DNA of 64,000 nucleotides from Methanohalophilus profundi (GCF_004137855.1 NZ_QBKB01000002.1:1731024-1795023), one strand, 5' to 3'; counted from the stretch's first letter, positions 1 through 9,361 are shown. Notes: a model not told the origin generated them from the sequence alone. Program-made: numbers and translations.

Positions 1-679
1 ATTCCATTTTGAAGTATACATAATCCGGGAGCCAAACTGGCTTCCAACCAGTGAGGCAGTCGCAAATAGAATCATTGTAGTACCAGAAATTTCTATATTG
101 TTGAGATGGGAGATCAGGCCGGACAGTGAAGAGATCATTACAATTAGCGATGACGTGGCAGGTGCCTCCCTTATCCCGTATCCAAGACTAAGAAGCAGAG
201 GCACCACGAAGTTCCGCCCCCGATACCCAGCATTCCCGCAGATATCCCTACCCCAATACCCACAAGTGACCCCAAAAACAGTCTCCTGTGGGTTGCTGGT
301 TCTGATATGTATGCTTGTTTTTTGCCATTAATGAGCATGCTTAATCCGACAAGAACGATTACAACACTGAAAATAAAGAGAATTGTTTCCTCAGAAACTC
401 TCATGCCAATATGTGTTCCAATCGGTGCTCCGATTACGGAAAAGATAAGGAAAGGAATTGCAGTATGAAAATCTATCATTTTCTTTTTCAGGTATGTAAA
501 TGAAGCTGAACCGGCTGTGGTCACATTGAGTAGAAGGGCAAGCGGATTGCTATTCTCAGGTCGATACCAATCCAGTAAAAAAGGGGTACATATATTACTG
601 CTCCTCCAATTCCCAATAATGCAAAAATGGAGGAAAGTCCCAGGATAAGGAGTGCAAGAAGAAAGGGATCTACAGCCAT
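1..679 (-). pseudogene. TauE/SafE-family membrane permease, frameshifted and cut by window edge
   Basis: Reading leftward from an ATG at 679, three frames together give one TauE/SafE (sulfite/anion exporter) protein: an N-terminal stretch with ALLGIGGA, a middle stretch from 524 to about 215 with GISAGMLGIGGG, and a last stretch running off the window start with LSLGYGIREAPATSS. The paired GIGGG motifs are the hallmark of this family of multi-pass anion transporters. Frame is lost near 544-547 and again near 209-213; in each case adding one base restores the family sequence. The C-terminus lies outside the window. Either the gene is decaying or both breaks are sequencing errors, and the second is favoured because similar breaks occur in essential genes here. 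The substrate (sulfite, sulfonate or another anion) cannot be told from sequence. Confidence 0.75.
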
Positions 680-721
680 TATATCTTACTTATCCTTTAC
701 CTTATATGCATGGTAGTTTTT

Positions 722-1046
722 TTAAATAATGTTTCGAAGTATCTCTTCATCGTCTTCAATGCTTATGAAATTGACTTTCTGGTCCTCAAGTTCATCTATG
801 GGCATTTTCAAACCACGGTGTGATGACAAAAGTAATCAAAATACCAAATACCATGACTATGCCACCCAATTGTATGGTAGTGGTAGTTGAAATTACCCAA
901 TATAGAGCATCTACAGGATTATAAAACTGCGTTTGTCCTTCGTAATTTACCAGCAAAAGGAAGATGATCGTATATATGATTACCACTCCCAGGGAAATAC
1001 CCAGGTAATGGTACAGTGATCGTCTCCACATGGCCGGTAATTTCAT
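722..1046 (-). pseudogene. Potassium-channel remnant lacking its selectivity filter
   Basis: The open frame (ATG at 1046, stop at 792) has a first membrane helix, a pore-helix-like segment ending in WVISTTTTI, and a second helix ending in TPWFE, which is the plan of a two-helix potassium channel with a cytoplasmic RCK/TrkA domain. The TxGYGD selectivity filter that should follow the pore helix is absent in all frames; the sequence passes directly into the second helix. After the stop, another frame reads PIDELEDQKVNFISIEDDEE to a stop at 722, which resembles the first strand-helix of a TrkA-N domain without its glycine-rich nucleotide-binding start. Two blocks of roughly 20-30 residues thus seem missing, so no working channel can be made as read. 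It ends just before the damaged TauE gene. Block loss is harder to blame on homopolymer errors than the single-base breaks elsewhere. Confidence 0.6.
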
Positions 1047-1063
1047 TTTCGTCCATCCTGTGT

Positions 1064-2737
1064 TTAGAAACCATGAACTATGTAAGGTCCGAATATCATC
1101 AGGACAAAGGACAATATGATTAGGATTGTAAATGTGCCTGCTATGGTTCCTGCAAGAGTGGTTGACTTGATTTCATCCCCTGTAAACCGTTTGAGGAACG
1201 ACTGGAGGTAATCCCTGAATACATGCCCTCCGTCCAGTGGGACAGCCGGAAGGCAGTTGAATAGACCTACATAGAAGTTCAGCCATCCAATCCAAAGAAG
1301 GCTGTTGGCAATCCAGAACACTCCTACACCGAGAGGTTCGCCCCATCCAACAGGTTCATAGAACTGGGCAAGAGTACCACTAAACCCGGGGAATCCTTCT
1401 CCTGCAAATCCTATTATTGGCAAACCTAACAGAATGACCCAGCCAGCTACGCCTGTAAGCATAGAAGGCAGGCCTTTGAGCATATCCAGATAGTCATGGG
1501 CGGGATACTCGCCGATCGAAAGTCCTACAGGTATATTTTTTACTCCATCTGTGCCATAATAAACTCCCAAAAACCCTTTTTCGGAAGTGCCATCAGGATG
1601 TTGCCCCAGTGTCAGAGTGTATATTTTACTTTCTCCCTCAGTTGTCTTTATCTCTATTTCCACTTCCTGGCCGGCAGTTGTGGTATTCATGAAATTGACA
1701 AATTCTTCAGGGGTTTGGGTGGTAACATTATTGATGGATAGTAAAAACATCCCTTTTTCAAGGTTACTTCTTTCTGCAGGTGAACCATCTACAATATCAT
1801 TGATATATATCCCAAAATCTCCGGTATCCTGCTTGCCGGTTACTTTCAGTTCATACTCTCTTATCTCTCGGTCCTTGGCTGCTTTCAAGGTGACCGTGGA
1901 ACCTGTTTCTGTTTTGTTCAAATAGGCTACAACGTCATTGGCATAACGTATTTCCCTGTCATCGATGCCGGTAATTACCATTCCCTTTTCAATACCTGCA
2001 ATATCAGCTACAGAGTCTTCTGTAACATCCACGACCATTGTGTCGCTCATAGGAGCTACAGCCCCCAAAACAGGTCCGAAAAAGAGGACAAAAGCAATCA
2101 GGGCCACTGCAAAATTGGACATCACTCCGGCGGCCAGGATGCGTGCACGCTGGTTTCTGGTGGCCTTTTTTTCATTTATTACAGGACTTCCAAATTCGTC
2201 TTTCCCTTCACCGAAAAGTTGCTCCTCATCGGGTTCAGCAAATCCTCCAATAGGCACCAGGGCAAAAAGTATTCCCATGGATTTTACCCTGATATCTTCT
2301 ACCCTGGCAAGAATGGCATGGGCAAATTCATGAACCACAAGTGTTACTACCAGGGCAATGATGCCCCAGGTAAGCGGGATAAATTCGTTGACACCGGGAA
2401 TCAGGAACACATTGCGTGCCTCGTTGAATTTACTGGGTTGAGGCATTGCATTTTCTGTAAGGGAAGCAATAAGCGCGATATCTGAAAGAATGACAATAAA
2501 AAGCATGGCAAACATACCTATGAACATTAGCACAATGCCGGTATTTGCAAATACTCTCCAGTAACGGCGGGGTTTTGCAAGTTTATCCAGAAGAGCCAGC
2601 CCCCTGACAGTTCTGATCATGAGTACGGGGCCGTATGCGGATATGTTGTACTTTTCCAGTACACCCTTTTTATTAAGATAGGCAACTGCAGCCCAGTATA
2701 CTAAAAATATCGCCAATATGAGGTTAGTAGTGTCCAC
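1064..2737 (-). CDS. Site-2-protease-type M50 metallopeptidase with two PDZ-like domains
   Basis: This is a 557-residue intramembrane zinc metalloprotease of the M50 family. The zinc-binding HEFAH motif lies in a membrane segment at about residue 135. Two PDZ-like domains follow (about 225-290 and 305-380), and the third zinc ligand sits near the C-terminus in NCLPAVPLDGGHV. About six hydrophobic segments are visible. Family members cut membrane-anchored regulators or clear signal peptides inside the lipid bilayer; the substrate here is unknown. A GTG at 2737 is preferred as start because AAGGAG lies 7 bases before it and an AT-rich TATA-like stretch lies near 2791-2804; a TTG at 2782 would add 15 residues. 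The gene stands alone, between the channel remnant and a divergent-looking spacer. Confidence 0.88.
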   Translation of the reverse strand: MDTTNLILAIFLVYWAAVAYLNKKGVLEKYNISAYGPVLMIRTVRGLALLDKLAKPRRYWRVFANTGIVLMFIGMFAMLFIVILSDIALIASLTENAMPQPSKFNEARNVFLIPGVNEFIPLTWGIIALVVTLVVHEFAHAILARVEDIRVKSMGILFALVPIGGFAEPDEEQLFGEGKDEFGSPVINEKKATRNQRARILAAGVMSNFAVALIAFVLFFGPVLGAVAPMSDTMVVDVTEDSVADIAGIEKGMVITGIDDREIRYANDVVAYLNKTETGSTVTLKAAKDREIREYELKVTGKQDTGDFGIYINDIVDGSPAERSNLEKGMFLLSINNVTTQTPEEFVNFMNTTTAGQEVEIEIKTTEGESKIYTLTLGQHPDGTSEKGFLGVYYGTDGVKNIPVGLSIGEYPAHDYLDMLKGLPSMLTGVAGWVILLGLPIIGFAGEGFPGFSGTLAQFYEPVGWGEPLGVGVFWIANSLLWIGWLNFYVGLFNCLPAVPLDGGHVFRDYLQSFLKRFTGDEIKSTTLAGTIAGTFTILIILSFVLMIFGPYIVHGF

Positions 2738-2844
2738 TTGAATTCTCCGAAGGATTATGCCAGTGATGATTAGATGGTTCAATTAATATCTTTTTATATT
2801 AAAATCAAATGGGCAGAGGATAATGTTGATTGCTATGCAATAAA

Positions 2845-3288
2845 TCATATATTGTCGGGATATACGCCAAATTGTTGAGTGAAGTTGAGCTGGTCTACTT
2901 CTTCCCAGTCCTCGGCAATCTTTTCACCCTTTACCCTGCTTATGGTTATGCCCGAAAAACTAACTTTGCGGTTTGTGGGAAATACACCCTGAAATGCTCT
3001 TTTATGGGTTCCTTCTGCTTTCCAGCGTGTAACAACCTTATCATTTTCAGATATTATATCTTCTATTTCAAAATGAAGGTCTGGAAGGGCATGATGTATG
3101 GCACCCATGAATTCCTTGAGATTTTCCCGATCCAGTTTTTCTCCGCCATAATGCATCAGATAATCGTCAGTACAGTGCTTATCTACCATAACAGGACTCC
3201 AGCCTTCTCTGGCGACTTTCAGTACGATTTCTTTGTTTTTATCAGGAGAGCCACAGATTTGCTCATCGTTAGTCTCATTTTTTCCCAT
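2845..3288 (-). CDS. SnoaL-like (ester cyclase) protein
   Basis: A 147-residue protein of the SnoaL-like/NTF2 fold family. The conserved pattern is visible: YLMHYGG in the first half, ALPDLHFEIEDIISENDKVV in the middle, and a C-terminal strand with EDWEEVDQL. SnoaL enzymes close rings in aromatic polyketides, but most prokaryotic members have no assigned substrate, so no reaction is proposed. The first 25 residues are polar and probably disordered. A TATA-like TTTAAATATAAA (minus strand, about 3308-3320) lies some 25-30 bases before the ATG, implying a very short leader. It is transcribed alone. Confidence 0.75.
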   Translation of the reverse strand: MGKNETNDEQICGSPDKNKEIVLKVAREGWSPVMVDKHCTDDYLMHYGGEKLDRENLKEFMGAIHHALPDLHFEIEDIISENDKVVTRWKAEGTHKRAFQGVFPTNRKVSFSGITISRVKGEKIAEDWEEVDQLNFTQQFGVYPDNI

Positions 3289-3595
3289 CGTTAGTAATAG
3301 ACAGGGTTTATATTTAAAAAGTTTATTTCACGAAAATTGCAGCTTATCCGGTAGTATCAGTATATGTCAGGTACAATTGGTTCTGACCTGTGGTTCTGTG
3401 ATATATTTATTCTATATACTCGGTATATTATATTGTAGAAGTATAAATGCAACAGAGGATTGATTGTAAATTCTGGAAGAGTAAGGCGGGGGTACTTGGG
3501 CTTAGAAACACAAAGTCCCGAATTGTATGGTTTGCACCTGTTTTACAACACCTCTGCCTTCTTCCAATTACTGAAATTCATTCATTCATTCATGA
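3289..3595. other. Intergenic spacer with SnoaL promoter and short ATTC tract
   Basis: About 307 bases between two leftward genes. The left end carries the TATA-like element for the SnoaL gene (about 3308-3320). The right end holds four tandem copies of ATTC (about 3575-3592) just past the stop of the oxidoreductase. A 50-codon ORF on the plus strand (3449-3601) has no ribosome site and no recognisable sequence, so it is not called. Nothing else is seen. Confidence 0.5.
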
Positions 3596-4261
3596 TTATT
3601 GAAACCTTGGGCCATCCACATCTGCATCATTATTGTAGCCACGTCTTTCCCAGAATCCTTCATAATTATCATCGTCCGTCACCTCGATCCCGGTAATCCA
3701 TTTGGCCCATTTGTAACCATATTTTCCTCTGCTACAAGTTGCAGGGGAAAACCTCTTTCCTGGGGGAGAGTGACGTTGTTAAGTTTGTAGGCAACGATAA
3801 TATTGTTATCAATCAGGTAATCCAGGGAAAGGGATGTAGAATAACCGTTTTTTGAATAGAAAATAACAGTATTCGCCCCTGCACTGAATCCTGCTTCTTT
3901 CAGGAGGGTTTCCACCGGTACACCGGTCCACAGAGTGCTGTAAAGCGCCAGCCTTCTACACAGTCAAGCGGTACAACCCTGGAAACGGCCGGGTAGGAGG
4001 CGAGCTGCTCATAACTTATATTTTCAGTTTCATTTACCATCCCACTGATTTTGAGTGTGTAGGTATCTCTATCAATATACTGGGTTCCCTTGATGCCATT
4101 GTTGCGCTGCTCTTCAATAGGTGTAAGTTGACCACCTTCATATTCCAGTATTTCTGTCTCATTGTCCTGCACACCACTTTCTGTTTCCTGCGGTGTGTTG
4201 GAAATGCAGCCTGTTGTAAGCACTATAATGATAAAAAAAAAAGGAATATTGGATGTTTCAT
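3596..4261 (-). pseudogene. Exported sulfite-oxidase-like molybdopterin oxidoreductase, frameshifted
   Basis: Three frames together give a secreted lipoprotein with an oxidoreductase molybdopterin-binding domain (sulfite oxidase/YedY class). An ATG at 4261 begins a signal peptide MKHPIFL followed by a hydrophobic run and the lipobox LTTGC. The cofactor cysteine is visible in VPLDCVEGW, and the family tail YGYKWAKWITGIEV is recovered in a third frame ending at 3596. Breaks lie at the ten-base A run 4232-4241 (eleven would restore the frame), near 3929-3934, and near 3722-3726. The protein would act outside the membrane as a small-substrate reductase or oxidase; the electron partner is unknown. 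Three breaks in one gene suggest either poor sequence or real decay. No heme or dimerisation domain is present, as usual for the short archaeal forms. Confidence 0.75.
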
Positions 4262-4462
4262 GAAACCACCTCTATATATGGAATTTGGAACTTATTGCAA
4301 TAAAAATGTACTCTTTAGTGCACCTATTGGAATGGCTAGCAAGTTGTCGGTGTTGTCTCAATTACAAATTTCCTGCGATAGATTTATAAAAAATCGTGTT
4401 ATTTAGACGTTGCATATTCTGGTTGCAGAGAAATGTCAAACCAGATCTGCAATAAAAAGTGT

Positions 4463-4548
4463 GCGAGAGTAGCCAAGCGGCCAACGGCGATGGACTCAAG
4501 ATCCATTCTCGTAGGAGTTCGTGGGTTCGAATCCCCCCTCTCGCACCA
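4463..4548 (+). tRNA. tRNA-Leu (anticodon CAA)
   Basis: The acceptor strands GCGAGAG and CTCTCGC pair, the anticodon loop CTCAAGA gives CAA (codon UUG), there is a long class II variable arm, and the T arm carries GGTTCGAATCC. CCA is encoded. A TATA-like GATTTATAAAAA lies about 70 bases upstream (4380-4392). Confidence 0.95.
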
Positions 4549-4645
4549 ATCAATCTATTTTCAGGTAACTTATCAATTGCTACATATATTACCATGCTTA
4601 TTTACAGATATCAATTGATTATTTCATATTCACAGGTGATCTTTC

Positions 4646-5500
4646 TTGGAATCAGGAATTAAACATGAAGATATTGTGGAAGCAACTATCTCAGCCATAC
4701 AAAGGGCAGAAACTGAATTGCCGGATGATGTGGTTGCTTGTCTGGAAAATGCTGAACAGAGGGAGAGCAATGAGATCGCACGCTCTCATTTAAAGGCAAT
4801 ACTGAAAAATACAGGGATTGCTCGCAGGCATTCTGTGCCCATATGCCAGGATACCGGAATTATCATCCTTTTTGTGGAAATCGGCCGCAAAATCTCACCC
4901 CTTCCAGATATTGAACAAGCTCTTATTGAGGGGGTCAGGAAAGCCACATCTGCCGTACCTCTTAGGCCCAATGCCGTACATCCTCTGACACGCATTAATA
5001 GTGCAGACAATACCGGAGATGGGTTGCCGGATATAAAATATTATTTTAATGACTCAGAAGAACTGAGGATCACAGCCGTTCCCAAAGGAGCAGGCTCGGA
5101 AAATATGAGCATACTGAAAATGCTTAATCCCACAGAAGGTCATTCAATCGACCGGCTTGTCCTTGAAACTATCAGGGATGCCGGGGGAAAGCCCTGCCCG
5201 CCTGTGATCCTTGGCATTGGTGTTGGTGGGTCATTTGACAAAGCCGCCCTGCTTGCCAAGAGCGCTTTGCTGGAGCAGGTAAATGACATGGATGAAAAAG
5301 AACATGCTCTGCTGAAAAAAGTCAATTCCCTGGGAGTTGGTCCCATGGGAACAGGTGGCGATACGACGGCTCTGGCGGTACATATCAGGACCGCTCACTG
5401 CCACACCGCTTCCCTGCCCTTGGCTATCAATATCCAGTGCTGGGCCAACAGGCATGCTACAGCTGTTGTTGGAGGTGATGGCAAATGGAATATCATCTGA
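4646..5500 (+). CDS. Fumarate hydratase class I, alpha subunit
   Basis: A 284-residue alpha subunit of the two-subunit, iron-sulfur class I fumarase, which interconverts fumarate and malate in the cytoplasm. Family motifs are visible: VPICQDTGI with an iron-sulfur cysteine, PKGAGSENMS, GIGVGGSFDKAALLAK, and GPMGTGGDTTALA. The start is a TTG at 4646 set 7 bases after GGTGA. The stop overlaps the beta-subunit start by 16 bases, so the two are translationally coupled. In methanogens this enzyme serves a partial, biosynthetic citric acid pathway. The homologous tartrate dehydratase is the main alternative, but the archaeal context favours fumarase. Confidence 0.93.
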   Translation: MESGIKHEDIVEATISAIQRAETELPDDVVACLENAEQRESNEIARSHLKAILKNTGIARRHSVPICQDTGIIILFVEIGRKISPLPDIEQALIEGVRKATSAVPLRPNAVHPLTRINSADNTGDGLPDIKYYFNDSEELRITAVPKGAGSENMSILKMLNPTEGHSIDRLVLETIRDAGGKPCPPVILGIGVGGSFDKAALLAKSALLEQVNDMDEKEHALLKKVNSLGVGPMGTGGDTTALAVHIRTAHCHTASLPLAINIQCWANRHATAVVGGDGKWNII

Positions 5501-6060
5501 AAACCCCTCTTTCCATCGAGGACATAGAATCCCTGCGCATTGGTGATGTAGTTTACATATCAGGCAATGTTTTCACAGGCCGGGATGAGGCTCATACACG
5601 TATCCTGGAAACTCCTCTGGATAATATGCCCGTTGATCTGGAAGGAGCCGCTATCTATCATTGCGGTCCCCTTATGCAGGAAAAGCAATCTGGAATATGG
5701 GTACCTGTGGCTGCCGGTCCGACCACCAGTGCACGGATGTCCGCAATGACCCCCCAACTTCTGGAAAAGCACAATGTGAGAATGTTGATAGGAAAGGGCG
5801 GGATGGACAATGTCGCCGATTCAATGAAAGGAAAATGTGTCTATCTTGCCTATACGGGAGGATGTGCTGCACTGGCTGTCAATTCCATAACAAAGGTTTG
5901 TGATGTCCACTGGCTTGATCTGGGTATGCCAGAAGCAGTATGGGTACTTGAAATGGATGAATTCGGCCCTCTGATTGTGGGAATAGATACTGAGGGAGAA
6001 GACCTTTTCTGGAATATCAGGGAAAAGGTAAACGAAAATCTTGAAAAGGCTCTCAGATAA
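5485..6060 (+). CDS. Fumarate hydratase class I, beta subunit
   Basis: A 191-residue beta subunit partner of the preceding gene. It begins with the typical LSIEDIESLRIGDVVYISG, contains GPTTSARMSAMTPQLL, and has the conserved GKGGM and TGGCAAL motifs. The substrate site of class I fumarase is formed jointly with the alpha subunit. It overlaps the alpha gene by 16 bases. The sequence after it holds no clear terminator. Confidence 0.93.
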   Translation: MEYHLKTPLSIEDIESLRIGDVVYISGNVFTGRDEAHTRILETPLDNMPVDLEGAAIYHCGPLMQEKQSGIWVPVAAGPTTSARMSAMTPQLLEKHNVRMLIGKGGMDNVADSMKGKCVYLAYTGGCAALAVNSITKVCDVHWLDLGMPEAVWVLEMDEFGPLIVGIDTEGEDLFWNIREKVNENLEKALR

Positions 6061-6369
6061 GGAAGGTGAAAGTGGCCCATGCTATGATGGTCAAGCAATA
6101 AGGAGTATTTTAAACCTGCTGACACCTGTCCCTCACGGTGCAAATGTATAATTTGAGGCCACGTTATTACCCAATAAATATTATATTTATTATATATTAA
6201 AATTTGTTTTCCTGCAGAAGTTTATATAGCTTTTTCGATATACGACTCCATTAAGATTTTCCTTTGAATTAAGATACATGAATATTATAATTTGATTAAA
6301 CAAAATCCTCTTGAAAACTTAAATAAGTTATCAATGCAATATAGTACAAAACTCATATAAGGTGTAAAA
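6061..6369. other. Intergenic spacer with promoter of AMP phosphorylase gene
   Basis: About 309 bases, AT-rich on its right half. Two TATA-like elements are visible, TTTATATAG near 6221-6229 and CTTAAATAAG near 6315-6325; the second is placed so that a transcript would start about 25 bases before the ATG at 6370. GGTG at 6361-6364 is the ribosome site. No convincing small gene was seen. Confidence 0.5.
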
Positions 6370-7890
6370 ATGGAACTTAAAGTCCAGCCAATCGATATCA
6401 AAGTCGGAAAATACAAAATTATACTTAACTCCATAGATGCTAAAGAACTGGGTGTTTATGAAGGAGACCGGGTTCGTGTAACAGGGCATGTTACAGTTAC
6501 AGCAATTGTGGATTTTACTGAAGATATGATATCTCCCGGAATGATCGGACTGTATCACGAAGTTAAAGAAAAGCTCCAGAGGGAATGGACTGAAATTGTA
6601 GAGGTCGAACCTGCAGAGAAACCCAAATCTGCACGATTGATCCGCAAAAATATGGATGGGGAAAAACTTGTTCAGGAAGAGATATATGGCCTTGTCAAAG
6701 ATATTGTGGAAGAGAACTTGAGTGAGATCGAACTAGCTGCTTTCCTGACATCCACTTATATAAATGATATGACGGATAACGAAACCGAATGGCTTACCCG
6801 GGCGATGATAGATACAGGAGAAAAACTTGAATTTGCGAAGGGCCCGATAATGGATAAGCATTCTATCGGAGGAGTGCCGGGCAATAAGATTTCTCTTCTG
6901 GTAGTACCAATTGTAGCAGCTAACGGATTATTAATACCAAAAACAAGTTCCCGTGCAATTACAGGTGCAGGGGGAACATCCGATCTTATGGAAGTTCTGG
7001 CACCGGTTGAATTTTCCGCTTCTCAGGTAAAGGAAATGACAGAAAAGGTTGGAGGTGTTCTGGTATGGGGTGGTTCAACCAACATAGCTCCTGCAGATGA
7101 CAAACTTATCAAAGTAGAATACCCTCTCTCCATTGATCCACACTGTCAGCTCTTAGCATCAATAATGGCTAAAAAGGGAGCTGTTGGTGCTGAGAATGTG
7201 GTTATTGACATACCCACCGGTCCCGGAACCAAGATTGTAAACGTGCAGGAAGGTAGAAAACTTGCTCGTGATCTTATCAATCTGGGTGAGCGCCTCGGAA
7301 TGAATGTGGATTGTGCCCTTACCTATGGTGCTTCTCCGATTGGTCGAACTGTGGGACCGGCACTTGAAGTACGAGAGGCTCTCAAGGTGCTGGAAACAGG
7401 CGAAGGACCTAACAGTCTGATCGAAAAAAGTATGGTTCTTGCAGGAATGCTGCTTGAGATGGGGGGAGTGGCTGCCCGTGGCCAGGGTAATGAACTTGCC
7501 ATGGAAACCCTTAAAAATGGCAAAGCTCTTGCCAAATTCCGGGAAATAATAGAAGTACAGGGCGGCAATCCCGATGTGACTTACAAAGATATTACTGCTG
7601 GTGAGCATACAGCTGAGATAACCGCACCTGCAAATGGATATGTACTTGAATTCAAGAATAAGAGAGTGGTGCAGATTGCACGGCTTGCCGGTGCACCCAA
7701 TGATAAGGGAGCGGGTGTGCTGATTCATAAGAAACAGGGAGAACCGGTCAAAAAAGGTGAACCCGTTCTTACCATTCATGCAGAAAAGAAAAATAAACTG
7801 GAAACAGCTCTGCAGAATGCCCAAAGAGATTCCCCTATAGTGGTTGAAGGTATGCTACTTGAACGAGTACAATCCTTTAAGGAAGTGTAA
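6370..7890 (+). CDS. deoA: AMP phosphorylase
   Basis: A 506-residue archaeal AMP phosphorylase, which splits AMP (also CMP and UMP) with phosphate to give the base and ribose 1,5-bisphosphate. The product feeds ribose-1,5-bisphosphate isomerase and type III RuBisCO in the archaeal nucleoside salvage pathway. The N-terminal extension of about 85 residues typical of the archaeal form is present, followed by the thymidine-phosphorylase fold with KHSIGGVPGNK (phosphate and ribose site), SSRAITGAGGTSD, and a C-terminal beta domain ending ERVQSFKEV. GGTG lies 8 bases before the ATG. The isomerase and RuBisCO genes are not in this window. Confidence 0.93.
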   Translation: MELKVQPIDIKVGKYKIILNSIDAKELGVYEGDRVRVTGHVTVTAIVDFTEDMISPGMIGLYHEVKEKLQREWTEIVEVEPAEKPKSARLIRKNMDGEKLVQEEIYGLVKDIVEENLSEIELAAFLTSTYINDMTDNETEWLTRAMIDTGEKLEFAKGPIMDKHSIGGVPGNKISLLVVPIVAANGLLIPKTSSRAITGAGGTSDLMEVLAPVEFSASQVKEMTEKVGGVLVWGGSTNIAPADDKLIKVEYPLSIDPHCQLLASIMAKKGAVGAENVVIDIPTGPGTKIVNVQEGRKLARDLINLGERLGMNVDCALTYGASPIGRTVGPALEVREALKVLETGEGPNSLIEKSMVLAGMLLEMGGVAARGQGNELAMETLKNGKALAKFREIIEVQGGNPDVTYKDITAGEHTAEITAPANGYVLEFKNKRVVQIARLAGAPNDKGAGVLIHKKQGEPVKKGEPVLTIHAEKKNKLETALQNAQRDSPIVVEGMLLERVQSFKEV

Positions 7891-7932
7891 AGCGGCCATT
7901 ACGCTTTAATACCCTTTTTCCTATTTTTGCCC

Positions 7933-8460
7933 ATGAAAAGAATTGTAATACTGCGTCTGGGACACAGGCCTCAAAGAGATAAACGTATCACAACCCACGT
8001 GGCTCTTACAGCAAGGGCTTTCGGTGCTGAAGGGATACTCCTTGCAAGTAACGATCCCTCTATTACCCGGAGCGTGACCCAGATGTGCCAACGCTGGGGA
8101 GGAGAATTTTATATCCGTAATGATGTAAAATGGAAGACCGAGATTAAAAAATGGAAATCAGAAGGCGGAAAGGTTTGCCATCTTTCAATGTATGGTATCA
8201 ATCTTCCAGATGCCGTTGCGTCTATGCAGGGATGTGAAAAACTCATGATCGTTGTCGGGGCGGAAAAAGTCCCTTTTGAGGTCTATGAACTGGCTGACTG
8301 GAATGTTGCTGTGGGTAACCAGCCTCATTCAGAAGTGGCTGCTGTAGCCGTTACTCTGGACAGGATTGCAGAAGATGAGCCCTTGAAGAATGAATTTAAA
8401 GATGCACAACTTCATGTTGTACCAATGGATCGCGGGAAGAAAGTAATCGAAAATTCCTGA
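7933..8460 (+). CDS. tRNA (cytidine-56-2'-O)-methyltransferase
   Basis: A 175-residue archaea-specific SPOUT methyltransferase (aTrm56) that methylates the ribose of C56 in the T loop of tRNA using S-adenosylmethionine. The N-terminal [22 protein letters not shown] block is diagnostic, and the C-terminal knot region shows [13 protein letters not shown] and [12 protein letters not shown]. The ATG at 7933 matches the family start better than a TTG at 7927. It lies 42 bases after the AMP phosphorylase stop and could be cotranscribed with it. No Shine-Dalgarno is evident. Confidence 0.92.
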   Translation: MKRIVILRLGHRPQRDKRITTHVALTARAFGAEGILLASNDPSITRSVTQMCQRWGGEFYIRNDVKWKTEIKKWKSEGGKVCHLSMYGINLPDAVASMQGCEKLMIVVGAEKVPFEVYELADWNVAVGNQPHSEVAAVAVTLDRIAEDEPLKNEFKDAQLHVVPMDRGKKVIENS

Positions 8461-8461
8461 T

Positions 8462-8611
8462 TCAGTCTTCCTTTTTCTCTTTGACCTCGGCACCCCTGTA
8501 TATCTTATTGCGCTCGTATCCACCAAACCCCCTGTGTTTGCGATCCCTTTTTCTGGATGATTCTGCAAGCATGTCTTCCAGTTCTTCATCCGATATTTCA
8601 TCTGAATCTAT
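8462..8611 (-). CDS. Small charged protein, start codon apparently ATA
   Basis: A 49-codon frame directly after the NIF3-like gene on the same strand. The predicted protein is acidic at first (DSDEISDEELEDMLAES) and then basic and aromatic (KHRGFGGYERNKIYRGA), a non-random layout unlike a chance frame. GAGGTG lies 5 bases before an ATA that is 9 bases past the NIF3 stop. No ATG, GTG or TTG occurs at a fitting place; an internal ATG would lose the acidic part. It overlaps no plus-strand gene except for the last bases after Trm56. I do not recognise the family. A competing 90-codon frame here that runs antisense into the Trm56 gene is considered chance. Confidence 0.45.
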   Translation of the reverse strand: MDSDEISDEELEDMLAESSRKRDRKHRGFGGYERNKIYRGAEVKEKKED

Positions 8612-8620
8612 ATTCTCACC

Positions 8621-9361
8621 TCAGCAAGTGCGTATCAGGGGATTGTGGTCAATAAATTCGGTGTCGATACCCAGGTCATTTTCCAAACGGGTTGCAAGGG
8701 CTTGCATTGCAGGATTTTCGGTGGCATAATGGGTGGCATCCACCAGCAGCATATCCGCAAAATTGCGTATTACATCATGTTTAAGTTCAGAGGATACATA
8801 GGCATCTACCTCCATTGAATTCGCAATATCAAGGAAAGGTCCTTTAAAGCCACTTCCACCAAAAACCATCACTTTTCCAATCATTTCTTTTTCGCCAACA
8901 TACTGTAGAGGGGTGTCCAGAGATCTGGACACATGGTTGATGAAAACATCCCTTGAGACAGGATCCATTTCTCCTATACATCCCATGTCCAGTTTCTCAA
9001 TATTTTTAAGACCCAGCTTTTCAGCAAGGATGTCATTCACTCCTCCTTCTGCACGGTCATAGTTGGTATGCATTGCATAGAGGGAAATATTGTTATCCAG
9101 CGCGATCTTCAGGTGTTTTGCCAGGTTGCAGGATATTGAATTAATCGAATGGAATAATAAAGTATGGTGTGTAATGAGCAGGTCTGCTCCGATATCTGCT
9201 GCCCGGTTAAGTGTGTATTCGGTAGGATCCAGAGCCACAGCTATTCGATTAACTTCATTTTTCAGGTCCATCGTCAATCCAATCCTGCCTTCATCAAATT
9301 CTTCTGCCAGTTCAGGAGGTGCAATTACCTCCAATTTTCTTACAATTTCTGAAAGGTTCAT
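8621..9361 (-). CDS. NIF3-like dinuclear metal-centre protein
   Basis: A 246-residue member of the NIF3/YbgI family, often misnamed GTP cyclohydrolase I type 2. Metal-binding residues are visible: the HH of LLITHHTLLFHS, the histidine and aspartate of MHTNYDRAEGG, and the late HYATE motif. The protein usually forms a hexameric toroid with two metals per chain; its reaction is not settled. The ATG at 9361 (MNLSEIV) matches the family start; an upstream in-frame codon at 9391 is less likely. A TTTAAAA stretch near 9404 may be its TATA box. The small ORF at 8462-8611 probably shares its transcript. Confidence 0.85.
   Translation of the reverse strand: MNLSEIVRKLEVIAPPELAEEFDEGRIGLTMDLKNEVNRIAVALDPTEYTLNRAADIGADLLITHHTLLFHSINSISCNLAKHLKIALDNNISLYAMHTNYDRAEGGVNDILAEKLGLKNIEKLDMGCIGEMDPVSRDVFINHVSRSLDTPLQYVGEKEMIGKVMVFGGSGFKGPFLDIANSMEVDAYVSSELKHDVIRNFADMLLVDATHYATENPAMQALATRLENDLGIDTEFIDHNPLIRTC

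Noticed and set aside
3575-3592. ATTC tandem repeat
   Set aside because: Four copies of a 4-base unit in an AT-rich spacer is too slight to be meaningful.
7159-7824. A 221-codon frame antisense to AMP phosphorylase
   Set aside because: It lies wholly opposite a clear, full-length enzyme gene, is rich in phenylalanine, histidine and serine as antisense frames are, and has no ribosome site.
8329-8601. A 90-codon minus-strand frame starting with ATG after GAGGTGA
   Set aside because: It runs antisense through the end of Trm56 and has random-looking composition; the other frame (8462-8611) has better coding character.
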